DNA of 41,239 bases from Terriglobia bacterium. GTDB lineage: Bacteria; Acidobacteriota; Terriglobia; JAIQFV01. The notes below the pieces were generated by a model. The model searched no databases. It was not told where the DNA came from and saw only the letters and a list, made by a program, of their open reading frames with translations. The stretch covers positions 1-41,239 of the forward strand of contig JAQUPQ010000037.1 in the NCBI GenBank assembly GCA_028716525.1. The letters are read 5' to 3'. The translations under genes were made by a program, and so were the position numbers. Of this stretch, positions 1 through 9,709 are shown piece after piece (within the stretch, counting starts at the first letter, position 1; each line of letters opens with the position of its first letter).

Positions 1-1953
1 TACCACAAGTGGCATTCACCCAATGGAATTCAAACGGCTGCTACAGTGACGGTATCCCCATCGGCCAACGGCAGCGATGATGTTCGAACGGATCTTATCC
101 TGGCGCGCCTGACCTCCGTTTTGACGAACAACACAGTGAATGAATTTCGCTTCCAGTGGGGGCGTGACTTTGAGTTTGAGTTCCCCAACGCACCGGGACC
201 GAGCGTGTTTTGGACGAACGGTGTGAGTTTTGGCCAACCCAACTTCCTGCCTCGACCGGCATTCCCGAATGAGAAAAAGTTTCAAATCACCGACAACTAT
301 TCCTTCAGTCGCGGAAATCATTCCATCAAGGCCGGAATGGACATCGTTCACTACAACGAGTTGTTGATCAACCTGTTCAACGGCGGCGGCGTTTACAGCT
401 ACTCCAACAGCTTCTCGTTCAATGGAGTCAGTAGCCAATTGAACGCTCTGGCAGCGGACTGCCCTCCGCAGGCGTCGGGTTGCGTCCCGGTGAGCGACGG
501 TACGAAGACGGGAAAACACTACTCCTCTTTCGCCCAAGCGTTTGACCTCACTGGCCAAAGCGGCAGGTCTCAATTCACCACCACCAACTACAACTTCTAT
601 ATCCAGGATAACTGGCGCGCGCGTCCCAACCTGACGCTTTACATGGGCGTGCGTTATGAGTACCAGCATATGCCCCCACCGGGCGCCACAAACCCGCTGG
701 TTCCGCTCACCGGCCAGATCAATCAAGACACCAACAACTGGGCCCCTCGAGTGGGATTCTCTTGGGACATGTTCGGCAACCACAAGACCGTGCTTCGCGG
801 CGGGTACGGAATTTATTACGGCATCACTTCGAGCAGCTACATTTCCAGCGCCATTACCGGCAATGGAATTACTCAGGTCAGCCTCAGTTTGAGCCCGACC
901 CGATCTACGGATCTACCGCTTGCACCTGTTTTTCCGAATATCTTGTCGAACCCCAGTGGCGTCCCTGGCGCCATCACGGTGTTTTCTCCGGATTTTGTCG
1001 AGCCTTTGATTCACTCGGCCGATTTGACCATCGAGCATGAATTGGCCAACGGCTTGACGGTTTCCGGATCTTACTTGTTCAGCCGTGGGCTGCATCTGTT
1101 CACAACCGTCGATCTGAACCTGCCGCCGGCTGTGGGGACCGTCACATACATTCTTCCTGACGGAACGCCGCAAGGTCCCTTCACGCTGTATCAGGGCGCA
1201 CGGCCCAACGCCGCTGTGGGCGCGATCATCGAAGCTCAGAGCGTGGCCAATTCCGAATACCATGGCTTCGTCTTTTCGTTGAACAAGCGCTTCAGTCATG
1301 GTGTTCAGATTCAGTCGAACTTCACCCTGGCGAAGGCGATTGACAACGGTCAAACCTCTTCAACCTTCATTCCCACCTTCCCGCAGGCCTTCGATCAGAA
1401 CAATCGAGGTCTTGAGAAAGGGCTCTCACAGTTCGACACCCGTAAACGTTGGGTGACGAACTTTGTGGTGGCTCCTTCCATCAACCGATTTACTGATAAT
1501 GCGGCGGCCAAGGCCGTATTCAACGACTGGCAATTCAGCGGCGTGCTGACGCTGTCTGATGGCCATGCCTTAACGCCCAATCTGAGCGGCGGATCGGTGG
1601 GTTTGGGTGGAACCAACGGCAGCAACGGAAGCTTTAGAGTTCCATTCCTTGCACCGGGTACATTTGTCACGCCCGGCTTCGCCGCGTTGGATATGCGCTT
1701 TGCTCGTAACTTTAAAGTTGGAGAAAAAGCCCACTTCCAGTTCATCTGGGAAGGCTTCAACATTTTCAACCGCGTCAATTACACGGGTTTCATCAGCAAC
1801 TTGTATAGCGCGAGTTCGAAAGTTACAGGGAACAATTCCATTGTGACCCTATCCAACCCCAGCGCGACTTCAGCCTTCTTGACGCCCACGGCGGACAGCA
1901 GCTTCTTCAATGGTCCGCGTGAGTTTCAGCTGGGCTTGAAATTCATCTGGTAA
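1..1953 (+). CDS. TonB-dependent receptor, Oar-like, 3' portion (partial)
   Basis: The reading frame is open from the first base of the window, so the gene starts upstream; about 650 C-terminal residues are visible. The sequence is rich in alternating aromatic and polar strands (for example NFYIQDNWRARPNLTLYMGVRYEYQ and PRVGFSWDMFG types of segment), as expected of an outer-membrane beta barrel, and it ends in FQLGLKFIW with the terminal aromatic residue typical of barrel proteins. The pattern matches the large TonB-dependent, Oar-like receptors abundant in Acidobacteriota, whose N-terminal carboxypeptidase-regulatory-like and plug domains would lie outside the window. The substrate cannot be inferred; this class is often linked to uptake of large oligomers. 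A strong terminator follows, so it is transcribed separately from the next gene. Confidence 0.85.
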   Translation, partial: YHKWHSPNGIQTAATVTVSPSANGSDDVRTDLILARLTSVLTNNTVNEFRFQWGRDFEFEFPNAPGPSVFWTNGVSFGQPNFLPRPAFPNEKKFQITDNYSFSRGNHSIKAGMDIVHYNELLINLFNGGGVYSYSNSFSFNGVSSQLNALAADCPPQASGCVPVSDGTKTGKHYSSFAQAFDLTGQSGRSQFTTTNYNFYIQDNWRARPNLTLYMGVRYEYQHMPPPGATNPLVPLTGQINQDTNNWAPRVGFSWDMFGNHKTVLRGGYGIYYGITSSSYISSAITGNGITQVSLSLSPTRSTDLPLAPVFPNILSNPSGVPGAITVFSPDFVEPLIHSADLTIEHELANGLTVSGSYLFSRGLHLFTTVDLNLPPAVGTVTYILPDGTPQGPFTLYQGARPNAAVGAIIEAQSVANSEYHGFVFSLNKRFSHGVQIQSNFTLAKAIDNGQTSSTFIPTFPQAFDQNNRGLEKGLSQFDTRKRWVTNFVVAPSINRFTDNAAAKAVFNDWQFSGVLTLSDGHALTPNLSGGSVGLGGTNGSNGSFRVPFLAPGTFVTPGFAALDMRFARNFKVGEKAHFQFIWEGFNIFNRVNYTGFISNLYSASSKVTGNNSIVTLSNPSATSAFLTPTADSSFFNGPREFQLGLKFIW

Positions 1954-1971
1954 CTTTTCAATGAACTATCG

Positions 1972-2006
1972 GGCAGGAAGGGTATCCTCCTTCCTGCCTT
2001 TTTTTT
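1972..2006 (+). terminator. Rho-independent terminator of the TonB receptor gene
   Basis: A perfect 10-bp stem (GGCAGGAAGG at 1972-1981, CCTTCCTGCC at 1989-1998) with a 7-nt loop is followed directly by eight T residues. It lies 19 nt after the receptor stop codon. Confidence 0.92.
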
Positions 2007-2073
2007 CTTGATTGGGATGAATGGCTTTGGGTTCTTTGAATATCCAGGCCGTGATCCGTGATTCGGATATCCT

Positions 2074-2101
2074 TTGAAAGATTCGAACTACACGGTATAA
2101 T
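2074..2101 (+). promoter_or_regulatory. Sigma-70-like promoter for the VWFA-related gene
   Basis: TTGAAA (2074-2079) and a perfect TATAAT (2096-2101) are separated by 16 bp. Transcription would start near 2108, giving a leader of about 35 nt before the ATG at 2143. It sits just after the upstream terminator. Confidence 0.65.
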
Positions 2102-2142
2102 CTCTTCCTTGTCAGGCTGTTGCGTTTGAACGAAAGTTCCCC

Positions 2143-3888
2143 ATGATTTACAGTCGTAATGAACTTCCGCGCCGGGTCTTGGTGACCCTGATTGTGATTG
2201 CCCTGCTCACGTTTTCGCATTCGAGCATCCGGAGATCATTGGCCGCCGATTCCCGCAAGAAAGAGTCACCCGACTCCCAGACCTTTAAAGTGATTGTTGA
2301 TTTGGTCACTGTGAACGCCACGGTCAGCGACAAGCAGGGCGCTCCCATCAAGAATCTGACACAAGATGATTTTCAAGTTCTTGAAGAGGGTGTTCCGCAA
2401 AAGATATCTGTATTCAAAATCCAAGTATTGCCTGGAATTGCGGTCCCGATTGTTACGAAGCCGGGAGAAGCCGCTGCTGCAAATCCCGTCGCCCCTCTCG
2501 CCAGGAAAGTCATTTTGTTCGTCGATGACTATCACATCCAATTTGCAAATCTATATCGCATCAAGAAAGCGGGAGAGAAATTTCTAAGAGACAATTTGGG
2601 CCCGGAGGACTTGGTCGCTCTGATCACCGCCTCCGGGCAGCATTCCACGGAACTGACAAAGTATCACGAATATGTTCTGGCCAGCTTAAACAGCCTGAAC
2701 CCGAACATCCGGACAACCGGAAAGGGAAACAACCTCGCCGAATGCCCTCCCCTCTTTGACACGCAGGCATTTCAAATCTCGGAACGCGGCGACTTGGCGG
2801 GTGACCCGTGGACGCTGGCCATTAACGATACGATCCAATGCGCCAATTTGCAGAACCTGCAGGATGCGGCGGCCATCGCCGCCAATATTGTCCGCGCTCA
2901 TGCGCGCCAGCGCGTCGCCGAAATGAGCGACGATTCCAAACGGGCCCTGGCATCGCTACAAACATTGCTCCGGCGGCTGCGGGCAATTGACGGCCCCAAA
3001 AAAGTGGTGTTCCTGTCGGACGGATTCTTGCTGTTGGAACTCACAGAACAGCTTGAAATGGCCATCGACAGTGCCACCCGGTCCAATACCATTATTGATT
3101 CCATTGACTCTCTGGGCCTGGATGCCACGCCCCCCATGGGAGATGCCAGCACACCGGGGCTGCCAGTCAGCGGAGGGGATTTTGGAACGCGCATGCGAAT
3201 GGCTTCGGACGACCGCAGCAGCCGTGAAGACCCTTTGAACGCCCTTGCTGTAGACACCGGCGGAAAGTTCTATCACAACAATAACGATCTCGCCGTCCAA
3301 ATGAGGTCGGCTGTTGATGAGGCCACCTTCACATACATCTTGGGTTACTATCCCACCAACACACAGCGCGACGGAAAATTTCGAAAGCTGGCTGTCAAGG
3401 TCAACCGTCCCGGCGTCCGTGTTACCGCCCGCAAGGGTTATTACGCCCCAAAAGGCGAGGCCGCGTTCGAAGCTGAAAAGAACGCCGACATCCGGGAAGC
3501 TTTGGAAAGCGCCCAAAATTTTAACGACATTCCCATTGCCCTATCCCTGAATGTGACTCACGACAACCTCCCGCAGGCCGCCGTGTCTGTCCAGACTCGA
3601 ATCGATGTCCATAAGATTCATTTTCAAAAGCGCGAAGATCGAAATCGCAACACTTTCACCATTGTGACGATCATTTACGATGCCTCGGATCATATGCTCG
3701 ACGGCAAGGAAACCCGCATTGATTTTAATTTGACCGATCCGAATTTCAAGAACGTTATGCAAGAAGGCCTGGTGACCCAGGCCAGCTTCCGCCTGGGCCC
3801 TGGTTCTTACAAGATCAGAGCTGTGGTGCGGGATGCCGCTGAAACCAAGCTGGGGAGCACCACGAAAGCTATCGAGATTCAGGATTAG
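2143..3888 (+). CDS. VWFA-related acidobacterial-type exported protein
   Basis: This 581-residue protein begins with a basic segment and a hydrophobic stretch (about residues 10-27), consistent with a signal peptide. Residues about 46-85 (DLVTVNATVSDKQGAPI, then LTQDDFQVLEEG, then QKISVF) match the N-terminal signature of the VWFA-related acidobacterial family. A von Willebrand A-like fold follows (VILFVDDYHIQF, later KKVVFLSDGFLL), and the C-terminal part has the family hallmark YILGYYP, then GKFRKLAVKV, then ARKGYYAP. The metal site is degenerate: FVDDYH replaces the canonical DxSxS. Function is unknown for the family; an extracytoplasmic adhesion or scaffold role is inference. It forms a tandem pair with the next gene, so recent or ancient duplication is likely. 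Confidence 0.88.
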   Translation: MIYSRNELPRRVLVTLIVIALLTFSHSSIRRSLAADSRKKESPDSQTFKVIVDLVTVNATVSDKQGAPIKNLTQDDFQVLEEGVPQKISVFKIQVLPGIAVPIVTKPGEAAAANPVAPLARKVILFVDDYHIQFANLYRIKKAGEKFLRDNLGPEDLVALITASGQHSTELTKYHEYVLASLNSLNPNIRTTGKGNNLAECPPLFDTQAFQISERGDLAGDPWTLAINDTIQCANLQNLQDAAAIAANIVRAHARQRVAEMSDDSKRALASLQTLLRRLRAIDGPKKVVFLSDGFLLLELTEQLEMAIDSATRSNTIIDSIDSLGLDATPPMGDASTPGLPVSGGDFGTRMRMASDDRSSREDPLNALAVDTGGKFYHNNNDLAVQMRSAVDEATFTYILGYYPTNTQRDGKFRKLAVKVNRPGVRVTARKGYYAPKGEAAFEAEKNADIREALESAQNFNDIPIALSLNVTHDNLPQAAVSVQTRIDVHKIHFQKREDRNRNTFTIVTIIYDASDHMLDGKETRIDFNLTDPNFKNVMQEGLVTQASFRLGPGSYKIRAVVRDAAETKLGSTTKAIEIQD

Positions 3889-3977
3889 AACTGTTCCAAC
3901 ATGGATCACTTTGGTCTTATTCACGATCAGCGAATATGGTAACAGACAGTAACTCCTCTAGAGGGCTGGAGGTTCGA

Positions 3978-6374
3978 ATGAGAATCAGACGCTACATCAA
4001 CGGATTTAGCATTCCCGTCGTTCTCCTGACGCTAGCGTGGGGTGGATTGCAGGGCAGATCCTGGTCCCAATCGAAAGCGGACTCAAATGCCCCCGACAAA
4101 TCGGCGCCCTTGAGCAATCAAGGTGTTATCAAAGTCGAAGTCCCCATCGTGACGGTCGACGTCGTGGTCACCGACAAGAAAGGCAAACCGGTTACGGGAT
4201 TGACAAAATCCGATTTCCGACTCCTCGAGGACGGCGTTCCTCAAGACATCAGCAATTTTGAGTATGTCAGTGAGAATGAATCCAATGGCCAGCTGGCCTC
4301 CATTACCTCGGATCGGCCCCTGGCTCCCGAACGCCAGAATTATGTTTTGTTTCTCTTTGACAACAGCACCATGGACGCTTCCAGTCAAGAACGTGCCCGG
4401 GAGGCGGCGCTGAAATTTATCAACGAGAAGCTTAAGGATGGCGACTTCGTCGCCATTGCAAGCTATCGAAGCTCCATCGAGATTCTTCAGAATTTCACTT
4501 CCAATCGCAGGCGTTTGGCCCAGGCGCTCGGGGTCATTGTTACCGGCCAGTCGGCTACGGCAAACACCGGCGCCGTGGCGCCTTATATGACCTCAACCCA
4601 ACAACAGCGTTTGAATTCCCTGGGGGCCGGATTTAGCGCGCGCAATCTCCTCATCGGCCTTCGTGGACTGTTCGCTTCCCTGAATGGCATCAAGGGACGA
4701 AAATCGGTCATCGTTTTCTCAGCAGGCATAACCCTTTCCAACGAGAACAGCATCGATCTGATCTCTGCCATCGATACAGCCAACAGAGCCAACGTCACGG
4801 TGTTCACCATCGACTCCAAAGGTTTGGACGTGCAAATGCCACGCCCTCCCTCTCCCACGGGACGTCCGTTCGGGTTCGTATCGTCGCCGCTCAGCCTGCC
4901 CGGGGGTTTTGGTTCATTTGTTAATGCATTTCAGGGCGGACCGCGTGGCGGAGGTGGCGGGCAAGGCGGGGGTACAGGTGGCGGTACGGGCGGCGGCACC
5001 GGTGGGGGCGGAACGCGAGGTGGCAGCGGTGGTGGCACCGGAGGCGGCGGTTTCGGTGGCGGTGGTACGGGAGGTGGATTTGGCGGAGGGGGAACCCGTG
5101 GCGGTAACGGCGGGATTGGTGGAAATGCCGGTGGCTTCAATCCCAATGGGCCCAATCCGTACGGACCCAACAATCCGTATGGTCCCTATGGACGCAATCC
5201 TATGGACCGCCCGCTGGATCAACTCTCCATGACGGACATGAAGGATGTATTGCTCACCTTGGCTACGGAGACCGGGGGATTTTATATTCGAAACTCCAAC
5301 GATTTTTCGCGCGGACTCGACGATATCAGATCCGAAATGCGCAATTATTACTCCCTGGGCTATGAGTCCAAGAACAATATTCACAACGGCAAATTCCGCA
5401 GCATTAAAGTTCAAGTCACAAAAAAAGGCGTTGAGGCCAAGGCCAGGAAAGGATACTTCGATCAGAAGTCTTTGGATGCCCTGGCAGGGACGCCCGCGGA
5501 ACAACCCCTTAATAACGCCATTGAGCAGAAAACGCCTATAACTGCGCTGTCGCTTCGAATGGTTTCCGACTATTTCTATGAGGGTCCTAGCCAGGCGCGC
5601 GCCCCCGTTACCATTCAGCTCCCCGTATCGAATCTCAAATTCAAAAAGGACAAGGGCGTAGACGCCGATGATGTGGATGTTATGGGAGTGGCCTTCCGAG
5701 AGGATGGATCCAAAGCAGCACGCTTCAGCGATACTTTCAATTTAACATTTGATCGCGATCAGTTCAAACATTTGGCTCCTGATGCGACCGTCACCCTTTC
5801 GAATTATTTCAATTTGCCCCCGGGAAAATATCAGTTGAAGATTGCGGCCAAGGATCAAGGAAACACCATCGGAACGACGGAGCAAACCCTGGTCATTCCG
5901 CCCTACAACGGCGGACAGTTCACCGTCAGCAGCCTGGTTCTCAGTAATCAAGTTCAACCGGTCTCGGCACTGATCAGCAGCCTTGAATCGCAACTGCTCG
6001 ATGACAAGAATCCTTTAATTTTTAACGGGATGAAAGTGTTTCAATCGGCGGACAGGCGCTTCGAAAAAGACAGCAACATGGCTGCTTATTTCGCGATCTA
6101 CAACCCGGCGTTGGATGCCAAAGAGAAGAAACCCTCGCTGTATGCCAGTTATTCGATATTGACCGCAGAAAAGATTTACTATGAGTTGCCCCTGTCCTTT
6201 TTGAAAAATCCGCAGATAAATAACGGAGTAATGCCATTGGGCATTGCTGTCCCGCTCAAAGGCTTGCAACCTGGAAAATATACCTTCCAATTGACCTTGC
6301 GCGACGCCATCACAAATGCCACGCGGTATCTACGGAGCGATTTCGAGATTGTCTCCCTTGAAACCAAGAAGTGA
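3978..6374 (+). CDS. VWFA-related acidobacterial-type exported protein with glycine-rich insert
   Basis: The ATG at 3978 is chosen because it has a GGAGG ribosome site 6 nt upstream and gives a clean signal peptide (MRIRRY followed by a hydrophobic stretch); an in-frame ATG at 3936 lacks both. The 798-residue product has the family N-terminal signature (VDVVVTDKKGKPVTGL, then DFRLLEDGVPQ), a VWA-like region with a partially kept metal motif (LFLFDNSTMD, i.e. DxSxM) and IKGRKSVIVFSAG. A glycine-rich tract covers residues about 320-386. The C-terminal hallmark is YYSLGYES, then GKFRSIKVQV, then ARKGYFD. About 280 further residues form a beta-rich extension absent from its shorter neighbour. The gap to the upstream paralogue is 89 nt, so co-transcription is plausible. 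Function unknown. Confidence 0.88.
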   Translation: MRIRRYINGFSIPVVLLTLAWGGLQGRSWSQSKADSNAPDKSAPLSNQGVIKVEVPIVTVDVVVTDKKGKPVTGLTKSDFRLLEDGVPQDISNFEYVSENESNGQLASITSDRPLAPERQNYVLFLFDNSTMDASSQERAREAALKFINEKLKDGDFVAIASYRSSIEILQNFTSNRRRLAQALGVIVTGQSATANTGAVAPYMTSTQQQRLNSLGAGFSARNLLIGLRGLFASLNGIKGRKSVIVFSAGITLSNENSIDLISAIDTANRANVTVFTIDSKGLDVQMPRPPSPTGRPFGFVSSPLSLPGGFGSFVNAFQGGPRGGGGGQGGGTGGGTGGGTGGGGTRGGSGGGTGGGGFGGGGTGGGFGGGGTRGGNGGIGGNAGGFNPNGPNPYGPNNPYGPYGRNPMDRPLDQLSMTDMKDVLLTLATETGGFYIRNSNDFSRGLDDIRSEMRNYYSLGYESKNNIHNGKFRSIKVQVTKKGVEAKARKGYFDQKSLDALAGTPAEQPLNNAIEQKTPITALSLRMVSDYFYEGPSQARAPVTIQLPVSNLKFKKDKGVDADDVDVMGVAFREDGSKAARFSDTFNLTFDRDQFKHLAPDATVTLSNYFNLPPGKYQLKIAAKDQGNTIGTTEQTLVIPPYNGGQFTVSSLVLSNQVQPVSALISSLESQLLDDKNPLIFNGMKVFQSADRRFEKDSNMAAYFAIYNPALDAKEKKPSLYASYSILTAEKIYYELPLSFLKNPQINNGVMPLGIAVPLKGLQPGKYTFQLTLRDAITNATRYLRSDFEIVSLETKK
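4935..5135 (+). repeat. Glycine-rich coding repeat (GGGTGGG-type)
   Basis: About 67 codons inside the second VWFA-related gene are mostly Gly with scattered Thr, Arg, Phe, Gln and Ser, in short units such as GGGTGGG, GGGGTRGG and GGGFGGGGT. A Pro/Asn/Tyr-rich stretch (NPYGPNNPYGPYGRN) follows. It probably acts as a flexible linker between the VWA-like domain and the family-specific C-terminal domain. Imperfect codon repetition makes the tract prone to length change. Confidence 0.85.
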
Positions 6375-6397
6375 TGTTCACCAAATAGCTTCGGTAG

Positions 6398-6810
6398 CGC
6401 CGGCAGTTCTTTATGCCGGCGATTATCTGTCGCCCCTGCCGGGGCTAGGCGATCTTATCGGTCCGCAAGATTGTCAGTCCAGTCCCCCGCAGGGGACTGG
6501 GCTATTAAAGATGTCCCTTGCAGGGACCAGAAAAGGGTCGCTCCAAGCGCCTGAGTTCATTTTCATGCTCCTGGGTGCCCCGACCCATCGGGGCATGAAG
6601 AACTGCCTCGGAAAATACAATCCCCCTTGGGGGATGGAATAGTCGTGGCCCCGCCCTGCGGGGCGCAAGCCTCAGGACTTGTGTCCCGATTGAATGGTCA
6701 AGTCCGCCTTTGCGGACGACAGACTCTGCGCCGTCATTTCCAGATATAGCTTCGCACCCGCTCGACCTGCGACTGACGACCGTCATCCCCGCGTTTCGGG
6801 GCCATTCTAA
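6398..6810. repeat. Hairpin-rich intergenic region
   Basis: No gene is supported in this 441-nt gap. It holds a chain of short palindromes with different arms: CGCCGGCA/TGCCGGCG (6398-6421), GCCCC/GGGGC (6432-6445), a 9-bp stem CCAGTCCCC/GGGGACTGG (6479-6500), GTCCC/GGGAC (6513-6527), CGCT/AGCG (6539-6549), TGCCCC/GGGGCA (6576-6595), then a three-hairpin unit annotated separately. None has a T-run, so they are not classical terminators, although the first could end the upstream transcript. Confidence 0.7.
6620..6717 (+). repeat. Three-hairpin (A-B-C) repeat unit, divergent copy
   Basis: Hairpin A is ATCCCCCTTGGGGGAT (6620-6635), hairpin B is GCCCCGC-cct-GCGGGGC (6648-6664) and hairpin C is GTCCGC-cttt-GCGGAC (6702-6717). 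The A-B linker GGAATAGTCGTGGCC resembles the ATAATCGTAGCC linker of the arrays at 28.2-29.9 kb. Hairpin C is nearly identical to the C hairpin there, while A and B have different arms that are still self-complementary. Confidence 0.6.
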
Positions 6811-6815
6811 AATAT

Positions 6816-7847
6816 TTATTTGGAATCCTTCTTGGAGGACATCTCTTCCACGCGCCGAACCAGATCCCTTAAAGTGTGGTGGAGTTCCGGGAGCTTGGCG
6901 TATATCGCCGAGGACTTCATCCACTGCATGATCTCAATGGCCGGCGATCCCGAAATGGTCGATCCGGCTTTCACGTCATTGGGAATACCGCTCTGCGCTA
7001 CAGCAATCACGCCGTCGCCAATGACCAGGTGACCCGCCACTCCAACCTGCCCGGCTAATACGACGTTCTTCCCAACCACCGTGCTTCCGGCAAGTCCCAC
7101 TTGAGCGCACAAGAGTGTGTTTTCACCCACCACGCTGGCGTGGCCGATTTGCACCAGGTTGTCGATTTTCGCACCCCGTTTGATGCGCGTCTCTCCAACA
7201 GCCGCCCGATCAACCGTCGTATTGGCTCCAATCTCTACATCATCCTCGACGACCACTTTTCCCGATTGGGGAATCTTGAAGTAGGTCCCATCGGCTTGTT
7301 TAACGTATCCAAAACCGTCGCTACCAATAGTGACTCCGCTTTGCAAAATAACGTTGTTCCCTATCTGGGATGACTCCCGAATGACAACGTAAGCGTGGCC
7401 GAAAAAATTGTCCCCGATGTGTACCCCGGGATAAATTACAGCAGGCCCAACAAGGGTGGCATTTTTTCCAATAACGACATCTTTGTGAACGACAACATAG
7501 GGTCCAATGTGCGCATCAGGACCGATTCGTGCGCTCGGATCAATCGCGGATGTATGATGGACACCCGGGCTGAAGCGGGGCGCCTCATAAAAAAGACCAA
7601 CAGCCTTCGCAAAAGCCAGGTACGGTTGAGCGGTCCGCAATGTCGGTTTTGAAAGCTTCTCGAAATCCTCCTCGACGATGATTGCAGAAGCTGCCGTGGT
7701 TTTGGCAAAGGGAACATATTTTTTGTTGGCGACAAAAGTCAGGTCCCCTTCTTCGGCTTCTTCGATGCCAAAAACGCGCCTGATCTCGATTTCGCCATCG
7801 CCTTCAAGCCGGCAATCCAAGCGTGTGGCCACTTCCCGCAGCTTCAT
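6816..7847 (-). CDS. lpxD: UDP-3-O-acylglucosamine N-acyltransferase
   Basis: LpxD transfers a 3-hydroxyacyl chain from acyl-ACP to UDP-3-O-acyl-glucosamine, the third step of lipid A synthesis. The 343-residue protein has the N-terminal LpxD domain ([11 protein letters not shown] at about residues 34-44), then a left-handed beta-helix of hexapeptide repeats (about 100-310) and a short helical C-terminus. H236 in [13 protein letters not shown] lies where the catalytic His239 of E. coli LpxD is found. AGGAG about 9 nt before the ATG supports the start. The length equals that of the E. coli enzyme. It stands alone here, without lpxA, lpxB or fabZ, and is divergent from murJ. It indicates a lipid A-bearing outer membrane. 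Confidence 0.95.
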   Translation of the reverse strand: MKLREVATRLDCRLEGDGEIEIRRVFGIEEAEEGDLTFVANKKYVPFAKTTAASAIIVEEDFEKLSKPTLRTAQPYLAFAKAVGLFYEAPRFSPGVHHTSAIDPSARIGPDAHIGPYVVVHKDVVIGKNATLVGPAVIYPGVHIGDNFFGHAYVVIRESSQIGNNVILQSGVTIGSDGFGYVKQADGTYFKIPQSGKVVVEDDVEIGANTTVDRAAVGETRIKRGAKIDNLVQIGHASVVGENTLLCAQVGLAGSTVVGKNVVLAGQVGVAGHLVIGDGVIAVAQSGIPNDVKAGSTISGSPAIEIMQWMKSSAIYAKLPELHHTLRDLVRRVEEMSSKKDSK

Positions 7848-7974
7848 CCCATAATCTCCTTAGAAGTGCAGATTCGGAGTGAAATTCAGATGGATGTCCT
7901 TCGAGTCGACCCAACAAACAATTTACCTGCACGACCCTGGTTCAACCGGACGTAGTGCGCAATGCAGTGCGCAA

Positions 7975-8004
7975 TTGCCAGTGTCGAGCAGCGTGTGCTA
8001 GTAT
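7975..8004 (+). promoter_or_regulatory. Candidate sigma-70 promoter for murJ
   Basis: TTGCCA (7975-7980) and TAGTAT (7999-8004) are 18 bp apart. Predicted initiation near 8011 places the ATG at 8036 about 25 nt downstream and excludes the in-frame GTG at 7955 as the start. Confidence 0.5.
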
Positions 8005-8035
8005 ACGCGGGTTTTTCCAGCCCGACAAACCGCCG

Positions 8036-9709
8036 ATGGAAGATACTCAAGAGCAGACTCAACATCATAAACTTCACATTCTAAAACACGCCGGGATCAT
8101 TACTTCCATAACCCTGTTGAGCCGCATCTTCGGTTATCTTCGCGACCAGCGTATTACCTATCTGCTGGGGACCCTGCCATCCAACGACGCTTACACCGTG
8201 GCCTATCGCATTCCCAACCTGCTCCGTCGGCTGGTCGCCGAGGGGGCCATGACCGCCTCCTTTATTCCGGTTTTCACACAGATTCTCAAGCAAGAGAGCC
8301 GCGAGAAGGTGTGGGAATTCGCCAACAAGTTCTTTTGGACCATGGCCCTGGTGTTAACCGGTTTAGCCGTTTTCGGCATCATTTTCTCGCCATTTTTTGT
8401 CGATCTGGTCGCCTCAGGATTTCGAAATACCCCGAGTTACGATCTCACGGTTCATTTGAATCGCATCATTTTCCCCTATGTATTCTTTATCGGCTTGGCG
8501 GCCTTGGCTTCGGCTGTTTTGAATACCTTTCACAGTTTTGCGGTTCCGGCCTCAACGCCCATCGCTTTGAATCTTTCCATCATCACATTTTCGTTTTTTG
8601 CATTTCGTTTCAAGGAACCCGCCACGGCGCTGGCTCTCGGGGTAGTCGGCGGAGGCATATTGCAGCTGGCCATTCAGATTCCCCAACTCCGAAAGCATGG
8701 AATGACGTTCCACTTGGGAATTTCATTTCGTCATCCCGCCATTCGCAAAGTGGCCCGTCTTATGGTGCCGGTATTCTTTGGAGTGGGGGTCGCCCAATTG
8801 GGTTTGATCATCGACACTCAGTTTGCTTCGTATCTGTTTCCCGGGGCACAAACGTCTCTCTATGTCGCCGATCGCGTCATGGAATTGATCCTCGGCGGAT
8901 ACGCTATCTCGGTGGCGACCGTCATCTTGCCGCTGCTCTCACAGCAAGCTGCCAGCCGGCAGATCGACGGCATGCGGCAAACGCTGGGCTTCTCGCTCCG
9001 CATTGTAGCCTTCATCGCGCTTCCTTCGACCGTGGGTCTGGCCGTTCTGCGCCGACCCATCATCGAGGTGTTGTTTCAACACGGCAAATTCAATGCCCAA
9101 TCCACCGCGATAACCGTGTCCCCTCTCATGTTTTTCGCTGTGGGCTTGTCGGCATTCGCTCTGATTAAAGTGGTTGTCCCCGCATTCTATTCCCTCCACG
9201 ACACCAAAACGCCGGTCAAGATTGCGGCCTGCGCGCTGGGGTTCAATCTCATCTCTAATTTTCTTGTATCGAGACCTTCCAACGTGGCCGGGCTCATGGG
9301 CCACGTCTTTGGTTTTTTTGCCGGGGTCGCAAGCGCCCTGCATATTCCCACCCTGCAAAACGGCGGGTTGGCTCTCTCCACATCCCTGGCTGCTTACTTA
9401 AACCTGATTGTGTTGATCTACGTCTTCCAGAAACGCCACGGATCGATTTTCACGCATGAGGTCACACTGTCGTTTGTGAAAGCGGCTATCGCCTCCGTCG
9501 CCATGGGAGTGGTGTGTTGGTTTGTCATTCGTATTCCCGGATGGTACTACCACCAACATTTCCTGAAACGGCTTGTGACCTTTATCTTGACCTTGGGTCT
9601 GGGCACGGCGACCTATTTTGCATTAGCCCTTTTGATGAAGTGCACGGAAATGCAGGAAGTCTGGGGAATTGCCACACGTCGATCGAAACCCACCACCACC
9701 ACTTCTTAA
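8036..9709 (+). CDS. murJ: Lipid II flippase MurJ
   Basis: MurJ moves lipid II across the inner membrane for peptidoglycan synthesis. The 557-residue product has the MVIN/MurJ opening SRIFGYLRDQRITYLLG followed by AYRIPNLLRRLVAEGAMTASFIPVF, in which the conserved Arg and Glu residues of the family are visible, and a long series of hydrophobic segments consistent with 14 membrane helices. The ATG at 8036 is preferred over an upstream GTG because the extra 27 residues do not resemble the family and a promoter lies between the two. The size is slightly above the usual 510-530 residues. xerD follows after 78 nt on the same strand. Confidence 0.95.
   Translation: MEDTQEQTQHHKLHILKHAGIITSITLLSRIFGYLRDQRITYLLGTLPSNDAYTVAYRIPNLLRRLVAEGAMTASFIPVFTQILKQESREKVWEFANKFFWTMALVLTGLAVFGIIFSPFFVDLVASGFRNTPSYDLTVHLNRIIFPYVFFIGLAALASAVLNTFHSFAVPASTPIALNLSIITFSFFAFRFKEPATALALGVVGGGILQLAIQIPQLRKHGMTFHLGISFRHPAIRKVARLMVPVFFGVGVAQLGLIIDTQFASYLFPGAQTSLYVADRVMELILGGYAISVATVILPLLSQQAASRQIDGMRQTLGFSLRIVAFIALPSTVGLAVLRRPIIEVLFQHGKFNAQSTAITVSPLMFFAVGLSAFALIKVVVPAFYSLHDTKTPVKIAACALGFNLISNFLVSRPSNVAGLMGHVFGFFAGVASALHIPTLQNGGLALSTSLAAYLNLIVLIYVFQKRHGSIFTHEVTLSFVKAAIASVAMGVVCWFVIRIPGWYYHQHFLKRLVTFILTLGLGTATYFALALLMKCTEMQEVWGIATRRSKPTTTTS

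Noticed and set aside
4914-5504. Proline- and alanine/threonine-rich frames opposite the glycine-rich tract
   Set aside because: They are the antisense and frame-shifted shadow of GC-rich glycine codons in a well-supported gene.
6505-6924. Minus-strand frame of 139 codons between the VWFA-related gene and lpxD
   Set aside because: It covers the palindrome-rich gap and the 3' end of lpxD in another frame. Its translation reflects palindromes.
8311-9168. A 285-codon plus-strand frame inside murJ
   Set aside because: It is an alternative frame of murJ with His/Ser/Arg-rich, implausible composition.
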